From positions 248,001-312,000 of the forward strand of contig QHYH01000084.1 in assembly GCA_003223215.1 (NCBI GenBank): a stretch of 64,000 nucleotides of DNA. The letters run 5' to 3'. Shown here one piece after another: positions 53,270 to 62,412 of this stretch. Each line of letters starts with the position of its first letter. Within the stretch, counting starts at the first letter, position 1. The notes under the pieces were generated by a model that had not been told where the DNA came from, ran no database searches, and saw nothing but the letters and a program-made list of their open reading frames with translations. Made by a program: the position numbers and the translations under genes. The DNA is from Acidobacteriota bacterium. GTDB lineage: Bacteria > Acidobacteriota > Terriglobia > Acidiferrales > UBA7541.

Positions 53270-54217
53270 TCACAGGTTGAGAAGAGCCCGCGCCAATTTG
53301 TCTTTCTGCGCGCGAGTCTTCATGACCGTAGGCAAAACCGCGACTTTCATCCCCAGCGCGGAAATGGCAACCGCCTGCGCCTTGTCCGCGGGATCGATGA
53401 CAAAAGTCCCTGTGAAATCGGCGTAAAGCTTGGCCACACCGAGCGCCGTTGGCTCATGGCCCAACTGAACGAGCATTTTGTCGGAAGGGCCTTTGAGCGA
53501 CTTGCCCGCAACGATGGGACATACGGCAAAAACGTGTGTCTTGCGAACCCGCAATTGCTCGCGGACGCCCGAAACGGCCAGGATCGGCCCGATGCTGATC
53601 AACGGGTTGCTCGGACAGATAATGATACGGCTGGCTTCGCGGATGGCTTCGAGCACGCCCGGGGCAGGGTGCGCCGCCCCGACTCCTTCGAAACGGATGC
53701 CTTGGACGACGGGCTCGGCGCGCCGCTTTACCAGATATTCCTGGAAGTGCAGCTGGCCTTTGTTCGATTCGATGATGGTTGGCACCGGGTCATTCGACAT
53801 CGGAAGAATACGCGCCCTCACACCGAGCGCAGTTCGAATCAACTCCACCGCCTCCGCGAGAGTCTTCCCTTCCGCGAGCAGTGCGGTGCGATGAATATGC
53901 GTGGCCAGGTCGCGGTCGCCCAGATTAAACCAGTTCGCGCGGCCGTACCCCGCTAGCCGCTTCAACGCATGGAATGTTTCTCCGCGAATTCCCCATCCTT
54001 TTGCCGGGTCGACGATTCCCGCGAGCGTGTACGTCACGATGTCAAGATCGGGAGAGATTTTCAGCCCGTGGAGTTCGATATCATCGCCGGTGTTGACGAT
54101 GATGGTCAGGCGGGCGGGGGCAGAAACTTCGTAAAGGCCCAGAAGCAATCTCGAAGCGCCAACACCGCCGCCGAGCGCCGTGATTTTACGGAGTTTTCGA
54201 CCTTCGACGAGAGGCAT
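53270..54217 (-). CDS. cofD: 2-phospho-L-lactate (or phosphoenolpyruvate) transferase CofD/FbiA
   Basis: 315 residues. ITALGGGVGASRLLLGLYEV is the nucleotide-binding glycine loop; TIIVNTGDDIELHGLKISPD, LDIVTYTLAGIVDPAKGWGI, NLGDRDLATHIHRTALLAEG and ILPMSNDPVPTIIE are diagnostic for CofD. SRIIICPSNPLISIGPILAV is the second conserved block. It joins the lactate/enolpyruvate phosphate moiety to the deazaflavin Fo to make F420-0. It lies directly downstream of cofE in the same direction (68 bases), and the window shows no cofC, cofG or cofH. Confidence 0.95.
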   Translation of the reverse strand: MPLVEGRKLRKITALGGGVGASRLLLGLYEVSAPARLTIIVNTGDDIELHGLKISPDLDIVTYTLAGIVDPAKGWGIRGETFHALKRLAGYGRANWFNLGDRDLATHIHRTALLAEGKTLAEAVELIRTALGVRARILPMSNDPVPTIIESNKGQLHFQEYLVKRRAEPVVQGIRFEGVGAAHPAPGVLEAIREASRIIICPSNPLISIGPILAVSGVREQLRVRKTHVFAVCPIVAGKSLKGPSDKMLVQLGHEPTALGVAKLYADFTGTFVIDPADKAQAVAISALGMKVAVLPTVMKTRAQKDKLARALLNL

Positions 54218-54285
54218 GAAACGGCCGCAGAAATGGCTCGCATGAATTTAACACAGGAGCTGCGATGCGTGGGGCGGTCAAACCG

Positions 54286-55101
54286 CTAGCGGAAGAGGTC
54301 TTCCGAGGCGGGCCGGACAATTCCGGCGGCCTTTTCGGAGGCCGGCTTGAACCGATAGCCCCGAATCAGCACCGCGGGCGTTCCTTCGGCTTTCCCCATC
54401 AGTAGACCGGCAGCGGCTGCTAACTCATCGGCCACGGCAAGAACCGTGGCGGTGAGCGGCTTGCCGTCCCGGTCGCGGGTGCCACGCAAATCCACGAGCA
54501 CTGGCAGTCCCGACGCACCGATGGCCACGTTCGTCAGTCCCAGACGCCACGGCCGGCCAAACGTGTCGGTGATGATTACGGCGATGCGCTTTCCGGTTAT
54601 TTTGCGCAACGCTGCCGCCAATTTTTCTGCAGAGCCATCGGGGTCGCGCGGGAGCAAAGTAACCAGGTCATCGCCGGGCACGTTCGAATGATCGACACCC
54701 GCATTCGCACAAACAAATCCATGATGCGTCTCGGCAATCAACACGCGGTCGCTGCGCAGAATGCGCCGCGACTCGCGCAAAACAAGCTCAATGGCACGCG
54801 GGTCTTTTTTCAATTGTGCGGCCAGTGCCTGCGCTTTCGCCGACGGTGTCACGTTTCCCAGCGAGACCAGCAAACCTTCTGCCTTGGAAACAATTTTCTG
54901 CGCAACGACGAGAACGTCGCCTGCTGCGAAGGGCAATCCCGCTTTTCTCGCGGCAGCCACGATGCTCTTGGCCAAATCCTCGCCCTTTCGAATCTCCGGC
55001 AGCCCGGGAATGCGAAACAGGCACAGCTTCTCATCGGTGCGCTCGCAGTCACTGCTCAGGGCAGCCCGCGGCCTGGAACTTCCTCGGTAGGGCTTCTTCA
55101 T
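54286..55101 (-). CDS. cofE: Coenzyme F420-0:L-glutamate ligase CofE
   Basis: 271 residues, with ~25 poorly conserved N-terminal residues before LCLFRIPGLPEIRKGEDLAK. The CofE signature ADVLVVAQKIVSKAEG-like text appears as GDVLVVAQKIVSKAEGLLVS, then ESRRILRSDRVLIAETHHGF, VCANAGVDHSNVPGDDLVTL, RIAVIITDTFGRPWRLGLTN and LAVADELAAAAGLLMGKAEG. It adds the glutamate tail to F420-0 using GTP. Length matches archaeal CofE and lacks the nitroreductase-like C-terminal domain of mycobacterial FbiB; the flavin reductase-like gene downstream might fill a related reductase need, which is an inference. It is the first gene of the three-gene operon. Confidence 0.93.
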   Translation of the reverse strand: MKKPYRGSSRPRAALSSDCERTDEKLCLFRIPGLPEIRKGEDLAKSIVAAARKAGLPFAAGDVLVVAQKIVSKAEGLLVSLGNVTPSAKAQALAAQLKKDPRAIELVLRESRRILRSDRVLIAETHHGFVCANAGVDHSNVPGDDLVTLLPRDPDGSAEKLAAALRKITGKRIAVIITDTFGRPWRLGLTNVAIGASGLPVLVDLRGTRDRDGKPLTATVLAVADELAAAAGLLMGKAEGTPAVLIRGYRFKPASEKAAGIVRPASEDLFR

Positions 55102-55288
55102 GGGTGCGGCTGAAAATGCTACGCGATTTGCGGCTATCTTTCACTGGGGACAAGCAAAAGGTCCGTTTGCGGGAGCAGCACAACTCGGTCACGCGAAAAC
55201 CAGCCCAGTCTGTTTTGTCCTGCCCTGATCGAGCGCCGGCAAATTCAAAAGACGGAGAGCCTGCGCAAAGGGGAAAACCGGCGTGCAG

Positions 55289-55332
55289 AAAAAAGAAAAA
55301 GGGCGAGCGCCCGCCGTAACGAACGCCCGCCC
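55289..55332 (-). terminator. Strong rho-independent terminator of the first DUF6600 gene
   Basis: On the minus strand GGGCGGGCG pairs with CGCTCGCCC (9 bp, one G-U), followed at once by TTTTTCTTTTTT. It lies 22 bases after the stop of the gene ending at 55355. This is the clearest terminator in the window. Confidence 0.85.
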
Positions 55333-55354
55333 GAAATTTAAAGCTACCGTGCTC

Positions 55355-57592
55355 TCACCGGTGTGGTTTGTCTGACTTAGACGGTTTGTCCTGTTTTGCC
55401 GCCTTGTCTTGCTTCGCAGGGTTCTGGTGTTCCTGCTGCTGCCTCTGTTCCACCCTTTGCTGCTGTTGATCGTGTCTTTGCTCGAGTTGTTGCAATTGCT
55501 GGTTTTGCCTCTGCTCGAGTTGCTGTTGTCTCTTTTCGACCTGCTGTTGTTGTCTTTGATCGGTCTGCTGTTGTTGTCTTTGAGCGGTCTGCTGTTGTTG
55601 CCTCCGCACATTGTCCTGGTCGAGCTTCTGCCGTTGCTGGGCTTGCTGCTGTTCGACCTTCTGGCGCTCCTGGTCCTGCTTGGTCCGCAGATCCTGAAGT
55701 TCCTGCTGGTGCTTCTGCTCGCGCTGCGCGTTGTAGTTATTCGCGCCGGAATTGCCGGGCTGCGAAGACGGCGGACGGTCGTTATACCTGCTGGAATTGC
55801 CGGCGGCCTCAGCACCATTCCCCGGGCGAGTGCTCTGATTCGGCTGGCTTGCAGCGTTCGGCGGCGCCGGCCGATCCGCATGGTCCGGCCTGACCATTGG
55901 TGCATTCTGTGCCGGCCCGGGGCGATTCGCGTTTCCTTGCGGGATGTCTGCCCGGTTCATCGGTGCGTTCTGTGCCGGGCCCTGCCGGATGGGAGGCGCC
56001 ATCTTAATGTTAGGACGAGGCGCCTCGACATTCTCAGGCTCCCTGCGCCTCAGCTCCGAAATCGCTGGGGGCCTGCCGCCATTTTCGCGAACGATCTCCT
56101 GCTGCTTGACGAAGGAGACAGGAGGAGGCGGAGGCGCCATCTTGGCCACCACCGGACGGCTCAGAATCGGGCTTGGCGGCCGTACGCGGGCTTCGGCTCC
56201 GGCGCCAAGGACGCTGCGCTGCTGCGGTGCAACTGCCGGGGCGATTGGAGCGACGGGTGCCGATGCGAATTCCTTCTGGCCCACACGAATCAAATTATTG
56301 TGAACGGGTTGCGCAGAAACGAAGGTCTGGTGCGAAACAGCGGTTACCGCGTTGGGCGCAGTCTGGTTTTGATACCTCACATTCGTGACGTTCACCGTCT
56401 TGTTCACGTAAACGTTGTTGTAGACGTTGGTGACTTGCGTTCTGTTGATGATGGTAGTGTTCGAAACGTTGACGTTGGTGACGTAGGTCTGGCTCACGCG
56501 GTACGACGGGCAATAGACGTCGCGCGGTCCCAAGGGGAACCACGCCACGCCTGTGGCTGGCGCACTGCCAACGGCCACGCCGACTCCCCAATGTGCGCCG
56601 CCGACCCACGCGACGAGCGCAGGCGCATACACCGGGCGCACATAAGCAACGGTAACCACCGCCGGTCGCGGAGGGCACGGCACCCAGCCCCACACGCCGC
56701 CGACAGCCACCCAACGGCCATAGTGGAACGGAGCAAAGCCCCACGGTTCGTTGTCAACCCAAGTCCAGCCCCAAGGCGCGATCCACACCCAATGGCCGTA
56801 ACGATAGGGCGCCCAGCCGACAACGACGGTATGAGGAAACCACACGTTGCCGTACTCCGGCACGGCGCGCCAGCCACCGTATTCATCCAGGTCCTCGTAG
56901 CCGACGACATCATCGGAAACATAGCGCGAAGAAACGGAGTGATCGTCGCGACGATCCCGCTCGTTGCACCATTGATCGAACTCATCCTCATCGTAACGGA
57001 TTCGCTCGACATCAGCGTCCAACTGATCCGTGCCATTAAAGACGCCTTCTTCGCGCGCGTGAACGGCGTAGGCGGATCCGCCGCTAGTGACTTCTCCCTG
57101 GCCATCGCGGACCGCCACAATCGTGGCGTCGCCCGCTTCATTCACGTTGATGCGGTAACGCCCGGGGCGAAGAATGGAAAACGCCAGATTGGGAGTATCT
57201 ACCTCGAAGGTTTCGTCATCGCCGAGCCGGCGCACGCGAATGTACAGCGTACCCTCGGTCAGGCGAAGCTGGGTGATCTCGTCGCTCAGGTTCAAGAACG
57301 AAAAACCAGTGTGGTCGGACAGCCGGATGACTGCGGTGTCCAGATGCAACTCCGCGCGGGATCGGTCATCGGACCAAAGTTTATCTCCCGTGGTCATCGG
57401 GCGGTTCACGACCGCGGCAACCCAATCGTCCGTCCCTGCCGGATTGAAAGAAATATTGCCGTTCGTGTACGCAAGACGCGCCACGCGGCTGGGTGGATCA
57501 TCGTCATCGGCGGCGGCGCGCTCGACGGCAAAAAGCAACACCGCCAGCGCAATGCTCCCGAGACTCATCCATTTCAGCAGCTGTTTTCTCAT
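55355..57592 (-). CDS. FecR/DUF6600 exported protein with Gln-rich coiled-coil tail
   Basis: 745 residues from ATG 57592, with GGAGAGAAGGCC before it. Signal peptide: WMSLGSIALAVLLFAVERAA. Residues ~30-190 form a FecR-like beta domain (RVARLAYTNGNISFNPAGTD, MTTGDKLWSDDRSRAELHLD). DUF6600 follows, full of aromatic residues: GGWRAVPEYGNVWFPHTVVV, GWAPYRYGHWVWIAPWGWTW and EPWGFAPFHYGRWVAVGGVW. After an Asn/Val stretch (VNVSNTTIINRTQVTNVYNN) and a Pro-rich region, the last ~150 residues are Gln/Arg/Glu-rich coiled coil (QQQQTAQRQQQQTDQRQQQQ). It is likely periplasmic or surface associated; function unknown. It is paralogous to the gene at 57944, same strand, but each has its own terminator. Confidence 0.85.
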   Translation of the reverse strand: MRKQLLKWMSLGSIALAVLLFAVERAAADDDDPPSRVARLAYTNGNISFNPAGTDDWVAAVVNRPMTTGDKLWSDDRSRAELHLDTAVIRLSDHTGFSFLNLSDEITQLRLTEGTLYIRVRRLGDDETFEVDTPNLAFSILRPGRYRINVNEAGDATIVAVRDGQGEVTSGGSAYAVHAREEGVFNGTDQLDADVERIRYDEDEFDQWCNERDRRDDHSVSSRYVSDDVVGYEDLDEYGGWRAVPEYGNVWFPHTVVVGWAPYRYGHWVWIAPWGWTWVDNEPWGFAPFHYGRWVAVGGVWGWVPCPPRPAVVTVAYVRPVYAPALVAWVGGAHWGVGVAVGSAPATGVAWFPLGPRDVYCPSYRVSQTYVTNVNVSNTTIINRTQVTNVYNNVYVNKTVNVTNVRYQNQTAPNAVTAVSHQTFVSAQPVHNNLIRVGQKEFASAPVAPIAPAVAPQQRSVLGAGAEARVRPPSPILSRPVVAKMAPPPPPVSFVKQQEIVRENGGRPPAISELRRREPENVEAPRPNIKMAPPIRQGPAQNAPMNRADIPQGNANRPGPAQNAPMVRPDHADRPAPPNAASQPNQSTRPGNGAEAAGNSSRYNDRPPSSQPGNSGANNYNAQREQKHQQELQDLRTKQDQERQKVEQQQAQQRQKLDQDNVRRQQQQTAQRQQQQTDQRQQQQVEKRQQQLEQRQNQQLQQLEQRHDQQQQRVEQRQQQEHQNPAKQDKAAKQDKPSKSDKPHR

Positions 57593-57891
57593 GGCCTTCT
57601 CTCCTGAACATCCGCGGCGCTCGTTCGCTTTGCCACAGCTTCGATCACAGCGTGATCCATTCCACCTGAGCCCGTTCGTTGCATTCCCTTCGAGCCTAAC
57701 ACTTTGTCTTTTCAAGTTTCGTTTCGCCACTTCCGTTTTGTCGAATCAGGAAATAGCGAGCGCGAGTTGCTCTAGTTACCTAAACACCCCGCGAGAAAAA
57801 GAGTTTTGAGACGAAGCGGGCGACAGTGCTCGCTAGAGTGCGGAGCTGGCGTGCGAGGAAAGAATTTAGAAAGAAGTAGAGTTCGAAAGGC

Positions 57892-57920
57892 AAAAACCGC
57901 GCCCCGAACTTTCCGGGACG
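57892..57920 (-). terminator. Hairpin terminator of the second DUF6600 gene
   Basis: Minus strand: CGTCCCG, loop GAAAGTT, CGGGGCG (7 bp with one G-U), then CGGTTTTTG. It begins 23 bases after the stop codon of the gene ending at 57944. Confidence 0.7.
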
Positions 57921-57943
57921 GGCTCGATGGTCAGAAACCAGAA

Positions 57944-60202
57944 TTATCGATGTGGCCTGCCGCCACCGCCACCACCACCGCCACCGTGTGAGCTGCCACC
58001 CCCTCCGCCACCGTGGTTACCGCCCCCACCGCCCCCGCCGTGATAACTTCCACCACCGCTATAACCGCTCCCACCGCCATAACTGCCATGGTAGCCGCCT
58101 CCGCCACCATAGCTGCCTCCCCCTCCACCATAACTGCCACGGTATCCACCGTAGCTGCCTCCGCCACCGGAGCTGTAGCTGCGGCTAGGCGGGGAGTAGG
58201 AACGAGACGGCGCCGGATAGCTGCGGCCCGGTGAAGAATAGGTTCGCGGCGTATAAGAAGGCTGCTGGTTGTAACCGCGGTTCTCGTATGACGGCCTGCT
58301 CGAACCCCGTTGCGGCGGCTCGGAGGAGCGCCCACGGTTAGGCGCTGAAGACCGCGACGGAGCGTTGTTCCCAGTCGGACCGCCGTTGCCTGCCCAGGGC
58401 GGACGATCGGCATAAACGCGAGCCGAGTTCCGCGCTGGTCCGTTGCTTGGACGGCCTGAGCCGGATCCCGGCTGCGGACGATCGTTGGACGTACGCGGCG
58501 AGCTCGCGGCCGGCGCGTTCGTCGGCCGGTTCGAACCGAAACCCTGAGGCGCCCGCCCGCGGTCGGTGGCATTGCCTTGTGCTTCCGAGGTACGCGTCGT
58601 GCTGCCTGGACTCGCCGAGGGCGGCCGGTTCTGCATCATCTCGCGCTGCCGCGCCGTCGTTCTGGCATTCGCCTGGGCATTTCCCGCTCTGCTCTCAAGG
58701 CCTGCATTGGCTCTCACCGAGCCGTTCGCATGCGGGTTCCCAAATCGCCCGGCGCGCAATTCGCCGCCATTGAGCGTCCGCACGGGAGAACTTGCCGCGC
58801 GCGTGGATGGAGCAGTACGAGCCATAACCGCACGGCTCTGCACGCCAACCGGAGGACGCGCCGCGTGGGAATTGAAATTCGCGGCACCGAGCGTGCTGTG
58901 CTGCGTGGGATGGATGCCGACCGAATTCGTTGCGCGAGTGCCGTTCAAGGAAGCTTGTGTGAGGCGCTGTCCGGCACGATTGATGCGCCCACCATTCACG
59001 AATGTGGTGCGCGATGTCGTAGTGACGGCGCGGAGGTTGTGCGCGTTCACGAAATTCACGTTACGAACATTCGTGTTCAGAATATTGACGTTTCGAATGA
59101 ACGTATTGTGGACGTTGATGCCGTTGATGAACCTATGGCTGCACGGGAACCAGGGGAAGAACGGCTCACCCCAGCCCAGCGGGAACCAGCCCACGCCAAA
59201 GCCTAATCCAAAGCCCCAGCCGCCACCGAGGAAACCGACGAACGCCGGTCCATAGATCGGAGAACCAAAGAACGGTCCCGGGCACCAACCCCAGGCCCCA
59301 CCAACGAACGCCCAGCGTCCATAGTGGAAGGGAGCAAAACCCCAAGGGGCGTAATCGATCCAAGTCCAGCCCCAAGGAGCAACCCAGTTCCAGTAGCCAT
59401 TGCTGTAAGGCGCCCAGTTGGGAGGCACATCGGCCGGATACCACACGTGCCCATACTCCGGCTCGTCGCGCCAGGTGCCAGACTCATCGAGATCGTCGTA
59501 GCCAGGCATGTCGCGGGAAACATACTGTCCGGAAGCCGACCGGTCTTCTTTCTGGTCGCGCTCCTGAGCCCATTGGTCGAGCCCGTCAGGACCGGGCCAG
59601 TGAAGGATGCTGTAGGTGGGGTTTTCTGCCCCGTTAAATTCTGCTTGCTCGCCGGCATGCACTTCGTAGGTTGTTCCTTCGGTGCTGATTTCTCCTACGC
59701 CGCGAATCACGGTGATGCGAGACGAGTCGCCCGCTTCGTTTACATCGATGCGAAAAGCTCCGGCTTCCTTAACGTTGAACACCACATTCGGAGTATCGAC
59801 TTCGTAGACATCACCCTGCCGCAATTCCCGAACGCGGAAATTCGCGGCGCCCTCCGGAATGCGAACCTGGGTGATGCCTGCGTCGAGGTTCAGGAAAGAA
59901 AACGCCGTCATGCCACCAAAATGAAAAGTTGCTTCACCGGCTTGCAATTCGGCGCGGGAGTCTTTGTCCACCCAAAGTTTGTCACCGATGGTCATGGGGC
60001 GGTTACGAGCCGCCTCTCCCCAATCGCCTTCCCCGCCGGGCTGCAACGAAACGGATCCTTCTACGATGCTGATCCGTGCGACGCGAGTGGGTGGGTCCTT
60101 GTCTTCATCGGCGCGCGCCTGCGGTGGGACCAAAAGCAAAAGACCGGCAACACAAAGCAAAAGCCCCAATTTGCTTCCGCTGCTCCATGTTATCGTCTTC
60201 AT
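57944..60202 (-). CDS. FecR/DUF6600 exported protein with Gly-rich tail
   Basis: 752 residues from ATG 60202, with a GGGG RBS seven bases upstream. Signal peptide: SKLGLLLCVAGLLLLVPPQA. The FecR-like domain (RVARISIVEGSVSLQPGGEG, MTIGDKLWVDKDSRAELQAG) and DUF6600 (ESGTWRDEPEYGHVWYPADV, APYSNGYWNWVAPWGWTWID, APWGFAPFHYGRWAFVGGAW) align end to end with the product of 55355. After these, the protein changes to an Arg/Ser/Pro/Asn-rich region and ends with a ~75-residue Gly/Ser/Tyr/His tract (YGGGGGSYGGGGGYHGSY). The tail is low-complexity and likely flexible; it may mediate assembly or binding to surfaces. No enzymatic role is visible. Confidence 0.85.
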   Translation of the reverse strand: MKTITWSSGSKLGLLLCVAGLLLLVPPQARADEDKDPPTRVARISIVEGSVSLQPGGEGDWGEAARNRPMTIGDKLWVDKDSRAELQAGEATFHFGGMTAFSFLNLDAGITQVRIPEGAANFRVRELRQGDVYEVDTPNVVFNVKEAGAFRIDVNEAGDSSRITVIRGVGEISTEGTTYEVHAGEQAEFNGAENPTYSILHWPGPDGLDQWAQERDQKEDRSASGQYVSRDMPGYDDLDESGTWRDEPEYGHVWYPADVPPNWAPYSNGYWNWVAPWGWTWIDYAPWGFAPFHYGRWAFVGGAWGWCPGPFFGSPIYGPAFVGFLGGGWGFGLGFGVGWFPLGWGEPFFPWFPCSHRFINGINVHNTFIRNVNILNTNVRNVNFVNAHNLRAVTTTSRTTFVNGGRINRAGQRLTQASLNGTRATNSVGIHPTQHSTLGAANFNSHAARPPVGVQSRAVMARTAPSTRAASSPVRTLNGGELRAGRFGNPHANGSVRANAGLESRAGNAQANARTTARQREMMQNRPPSASPGSTTRTSEAQGNATDRGRAPQGFGSNRPTNAPAASSPRTSNDRPQPGSGSGRPSNGPARNSARVYADRPPWAGNGGPTGNNAPSRSSAPNRGRSSEPPQRGSSRPSYENRGYNQQPSYTPRTYSSPGRSYPAPSRSYSPPSRSYSSGGGGSYGGYRGSYGGGGGSYGGGGGYHGSYGGGSGYSGGGSYHGGGGGGGNHGGGGGGSSHGGGGGGGGGRPHR

Positions 60203-60533
60203 GACGAATCCCCTGTTCTCGGAAGGGACATGCAACTTGCACGGGACCTGGCTCGAAACGGTCCTTCCGATGGAAGCCTAACACTTTTGGCTTCCTCTAG
60301 GTTAAACCCCAGGCCGGGAAAGAAGTTGCCCGGTTCGCGCTGCACCGGGACTTCTGACCTTGAGCGGGGGCTAATCATGAGACGCATATGCCGGTCAACC
60401 CGTTATACTCGCGCCTGCCGACAGACAGAATGCACCGCTTCTTTCCCTTATCTTATTGAAACAACGGCACTTATTGGCAGACCAGGGCATCTCCAAATCC
60501 TTCCCGGTAGAGACGTCAGAAATGCCCGTCCGC
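60203..60533. other. Intergenic region between the DUF6600 and nucleoside hydrolase genes
   Basis: About 330 bases with no supported gene. Both flanking genes run leftward, so this holds the promoter of the DUF6600 gene at 57944 (near 60203-60320) and the 3' end of the nucleoside hydrolase transcript. I see no clear terminator or repeat. Confidence 0.4.
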
Positions 60534-61496
60534 TCAGCCGAGGGCGAGAAACAAGGCCTGCTTCCAGCAGGCAATGTCGATCTTCCAGACCACCTTGGTC
60601 TTGGTGCCAGCCTTTAGCACCGGCGCCCAGACCGCCTTGTTGCGATCATTCTCTGCCACGTGGAGTCGGTCGACCACCGTCATGCCGCGAGTGAGTTCGC
60701 TACTGGTCTCGACGTCGACGTAGTTTTCCGTTTGCGCGGTGACCACGCCAGGGTCCAAGGCGATCGACATCGCCACTGGATCCGGCAAGGAAATACCATG
60801 CTCCCCCGTTTGTTCGAAGTAAGCCTCCTGGGCGCGGCTGTTGCATTCGATGGCAAAGCGTGCCAGCGGTGTGTCCAGACTGAGGACGTGTTCGATGTCG
60901 CTTAAATTCAACGCTGCAAGGCCCCGGCAAAGATGCCAGCCGACCAATTCCACCGGCAGGCCGCTGCGTATCACGATGCGCGCCGCCTCCGGATCGCACC
61001 AAATGTTGTACTCCGCGGCGGGTGTGACGTTGCCTTCGCAACAGAGCGCCCCACCCATAATTACGCAGCGACTTACTTTTTCCGCGATGCCAGGATTGCG
61101 CTCGAGAGCGAGGGCAATGTTCGTCAGCGGTCCGAGTGTCACCAAAACCACCCCCGGACTGGCCGCGATGGTCTCGACCATCGCTTCGACGGCAGGCTGC
61201 TTTTCCGGTGAACGCCGCGGCGCCGGATAGTTGTGATCGCCCAGACCGTCCTTGCCGTGGAACCAATCCGCGCTTTGATGCTGGCGCCGCAGAGGTTTTT
61301 CCGCGCCAACAAATACAGGGACGTTCGAACCGCAAAGTTCGGCCGTGTACAGCGCGTTTCGGGCTGCTTGCTCGACGCCTATGTTTCCCGCGACTGCCGT
61401 AATCGCCAGCACGCGAACCGCCGGCGAACGAAGTGCCATGATCAGAGCAACGGCGTCGTCCGACGCGGTATCCGTGTCGATAAGGAAGGATTTCAC
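60534..61496 (-). CDS. Inosine/uridine-preferring nucleoside hydrolase
   Basis: 320 residues. The calcium-binding cluster is at the N-terminus: FLIDTDTASDDAVALIMAL with Asp7, Asp9, Asp13 and Asp14. Further family motifs are ITAVAGNIGVEQAARNALYT, GADKPLRR-type text (GAEKPLRRQHQSADWFHGKD), VTLGPLTNIALALERNPGI and AEYNIWCDPEAARIVIRSG; the active-site His-Asp is in SLPDPVAMSIALDPGV. It cleaves the N-glycosidic bond of ribonucleosides to ribose and base. No signal peptide is seen, so it is cytoplasmic. Together with the NCS2 permease and secreted deaminase elsewhere in the window it supports a nucleoside-salvage capability. It is monocistronic. Confidence 0.93.
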   Translation of the reverse strand: MKSFLIDTDTASDDAVALIMALRSPAVRVLAITAVAGNIGVEQAARNALYTAELCGSNVPVFVGAEKPLRRQHQSADWFHGKDGLGDHNYPAPRRSPEKQPAVEAMVETIAASPGVVLVTLGPLTNIALALERNPGIAEKVSRCVIMGGALCCEGNVTPAAEYNIWCDPEAARIVIRSGLPVELVGWHLCRGLAALNLSDIEHVLSLDTPLARFAIECNSRAQEAYFEQTGEHGISLPDPVAMSIALDPGVVTAQTENYVDVETSSELTRGMTVVDRLHVAENDRNKAVWAPVLKAGTKTKVVWKIDIACWKQALFLALG

Positions 61497-61550
61497 GTAC
61501 CGCTAGGATAACAAAATGGGTACAAAATCCGTTTGCGCCCCGAAACTAGT

Positions 61551-62253
61551 TCATTCTGGGAGGTTACAGGTTTTGCGACGAAGCTTGATCGCTTGCCAGG
61601 CGACGACGAACACCCACAGGCAATACGAAGCCACAATGAGGCGATTGGCCCATCCATCCAATCCAAGCACTCCGGGAGGCAGGGATTTCGGCGCGTGCTC
61701 AGGTAAGTGGCCGCCACTGGCCTTGGCAAGTTGCATGGTCATCAGAACCAATGTGGCCACCAACAGCACCACGCTTATCCAACTCAGATTGGCGATCCAC
61801 AGAAGCGTCTTTTTAGTGCTACTCCACGCTTCGGTGCGGCCAAGGCTAGCGCTCAGCAGCAATGCGGCAACGGGGAAACCCCCAACTCCCAGTAGCCCGG
61901 CGATCCCGTGCCCCGTGTCATGGGTGACGTCAAAAAACGAGGCCATGGCTTCGCCAATACCGGCAACCACCAGAAACCACAATCCGACTTTGCCGGAATT
62001 AGTGTTAACTTGCGACCAAATCGCCATCGCCAACGCCCAGGAGCTAACTTCCCAGGACAGAAACATCAGCGATAGCACCCACCGGTAATGACCGAACGCA
62101 TACTCACTGACCATGCGCCAGGAAGGATCAAATTCGGGGCTCAAGCGATGCAGGCTTGCCACAGCAACATCGTCGCCGCCGTCAGAATCATGGCCAGCCA
62201 GGCCGCCGGCGCTACAATCTTTGATGGATCGCTCGCTCGAAGTGGCATTGTCA
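61551..62253 (-). pseudogene. DUF998-like membrane protein, frameshifted near its start
   Basis: The main reading frame covers SPEFDPSWRMVSEYAFGHYR, WVLSLMFLSWEVSSWALAMA, FFDVTHDTGHGIAGLLGVGG and three further helices to LPE, a good match to the DUF998 six-helix family (the 'SPEFDPSWRMVSEYA' phrase is typical). The first helix, however, is in another frame: from ATG 62253 MTMPLRASDPSKIVAPAAWL and AMILTAATMLLWQACIA, ending in TGA at 62141. One shift between about 62141 and 62180 would join the two. Either the gene is inactivated or a base is wrong in the assembly. It is divergent from the oxidoreductase genes to the right. Confidence 0.7.
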
Positions 62254-62412
62254 TGTTGCTTCGCACGTGCGTGGTGACGCGATTCCCTGCTCTTGTCGGG
62301 CCGCGCCATTTTAGCGAAGCCCCGCTGCCTTGTTAAGGCGTATGATGGATGCGCCCTGGCCGAAATTCTGGTATCTTCTGCAGCGCTGGATCGGTCCCCA
62401 CCGGAGAAGGTC

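Noticed and set aside
55409-57607. 732-codon open frame opposite the first DUF6600 gene
   Set aside because: It is antisense to a gene with signal peptide, domains, RBS and terminator. Its Leu/Arg-rich composition mirrors the Gln/Trp/Pro-rich codons of the real strand.
59324-60694. 456-codon open frame opposite the second DUF6600 gene
   Set aside because: Antisense shadow of a well supported gene; no domain, and it runs through the intergenic region into the nucleoside hydrolase gene.
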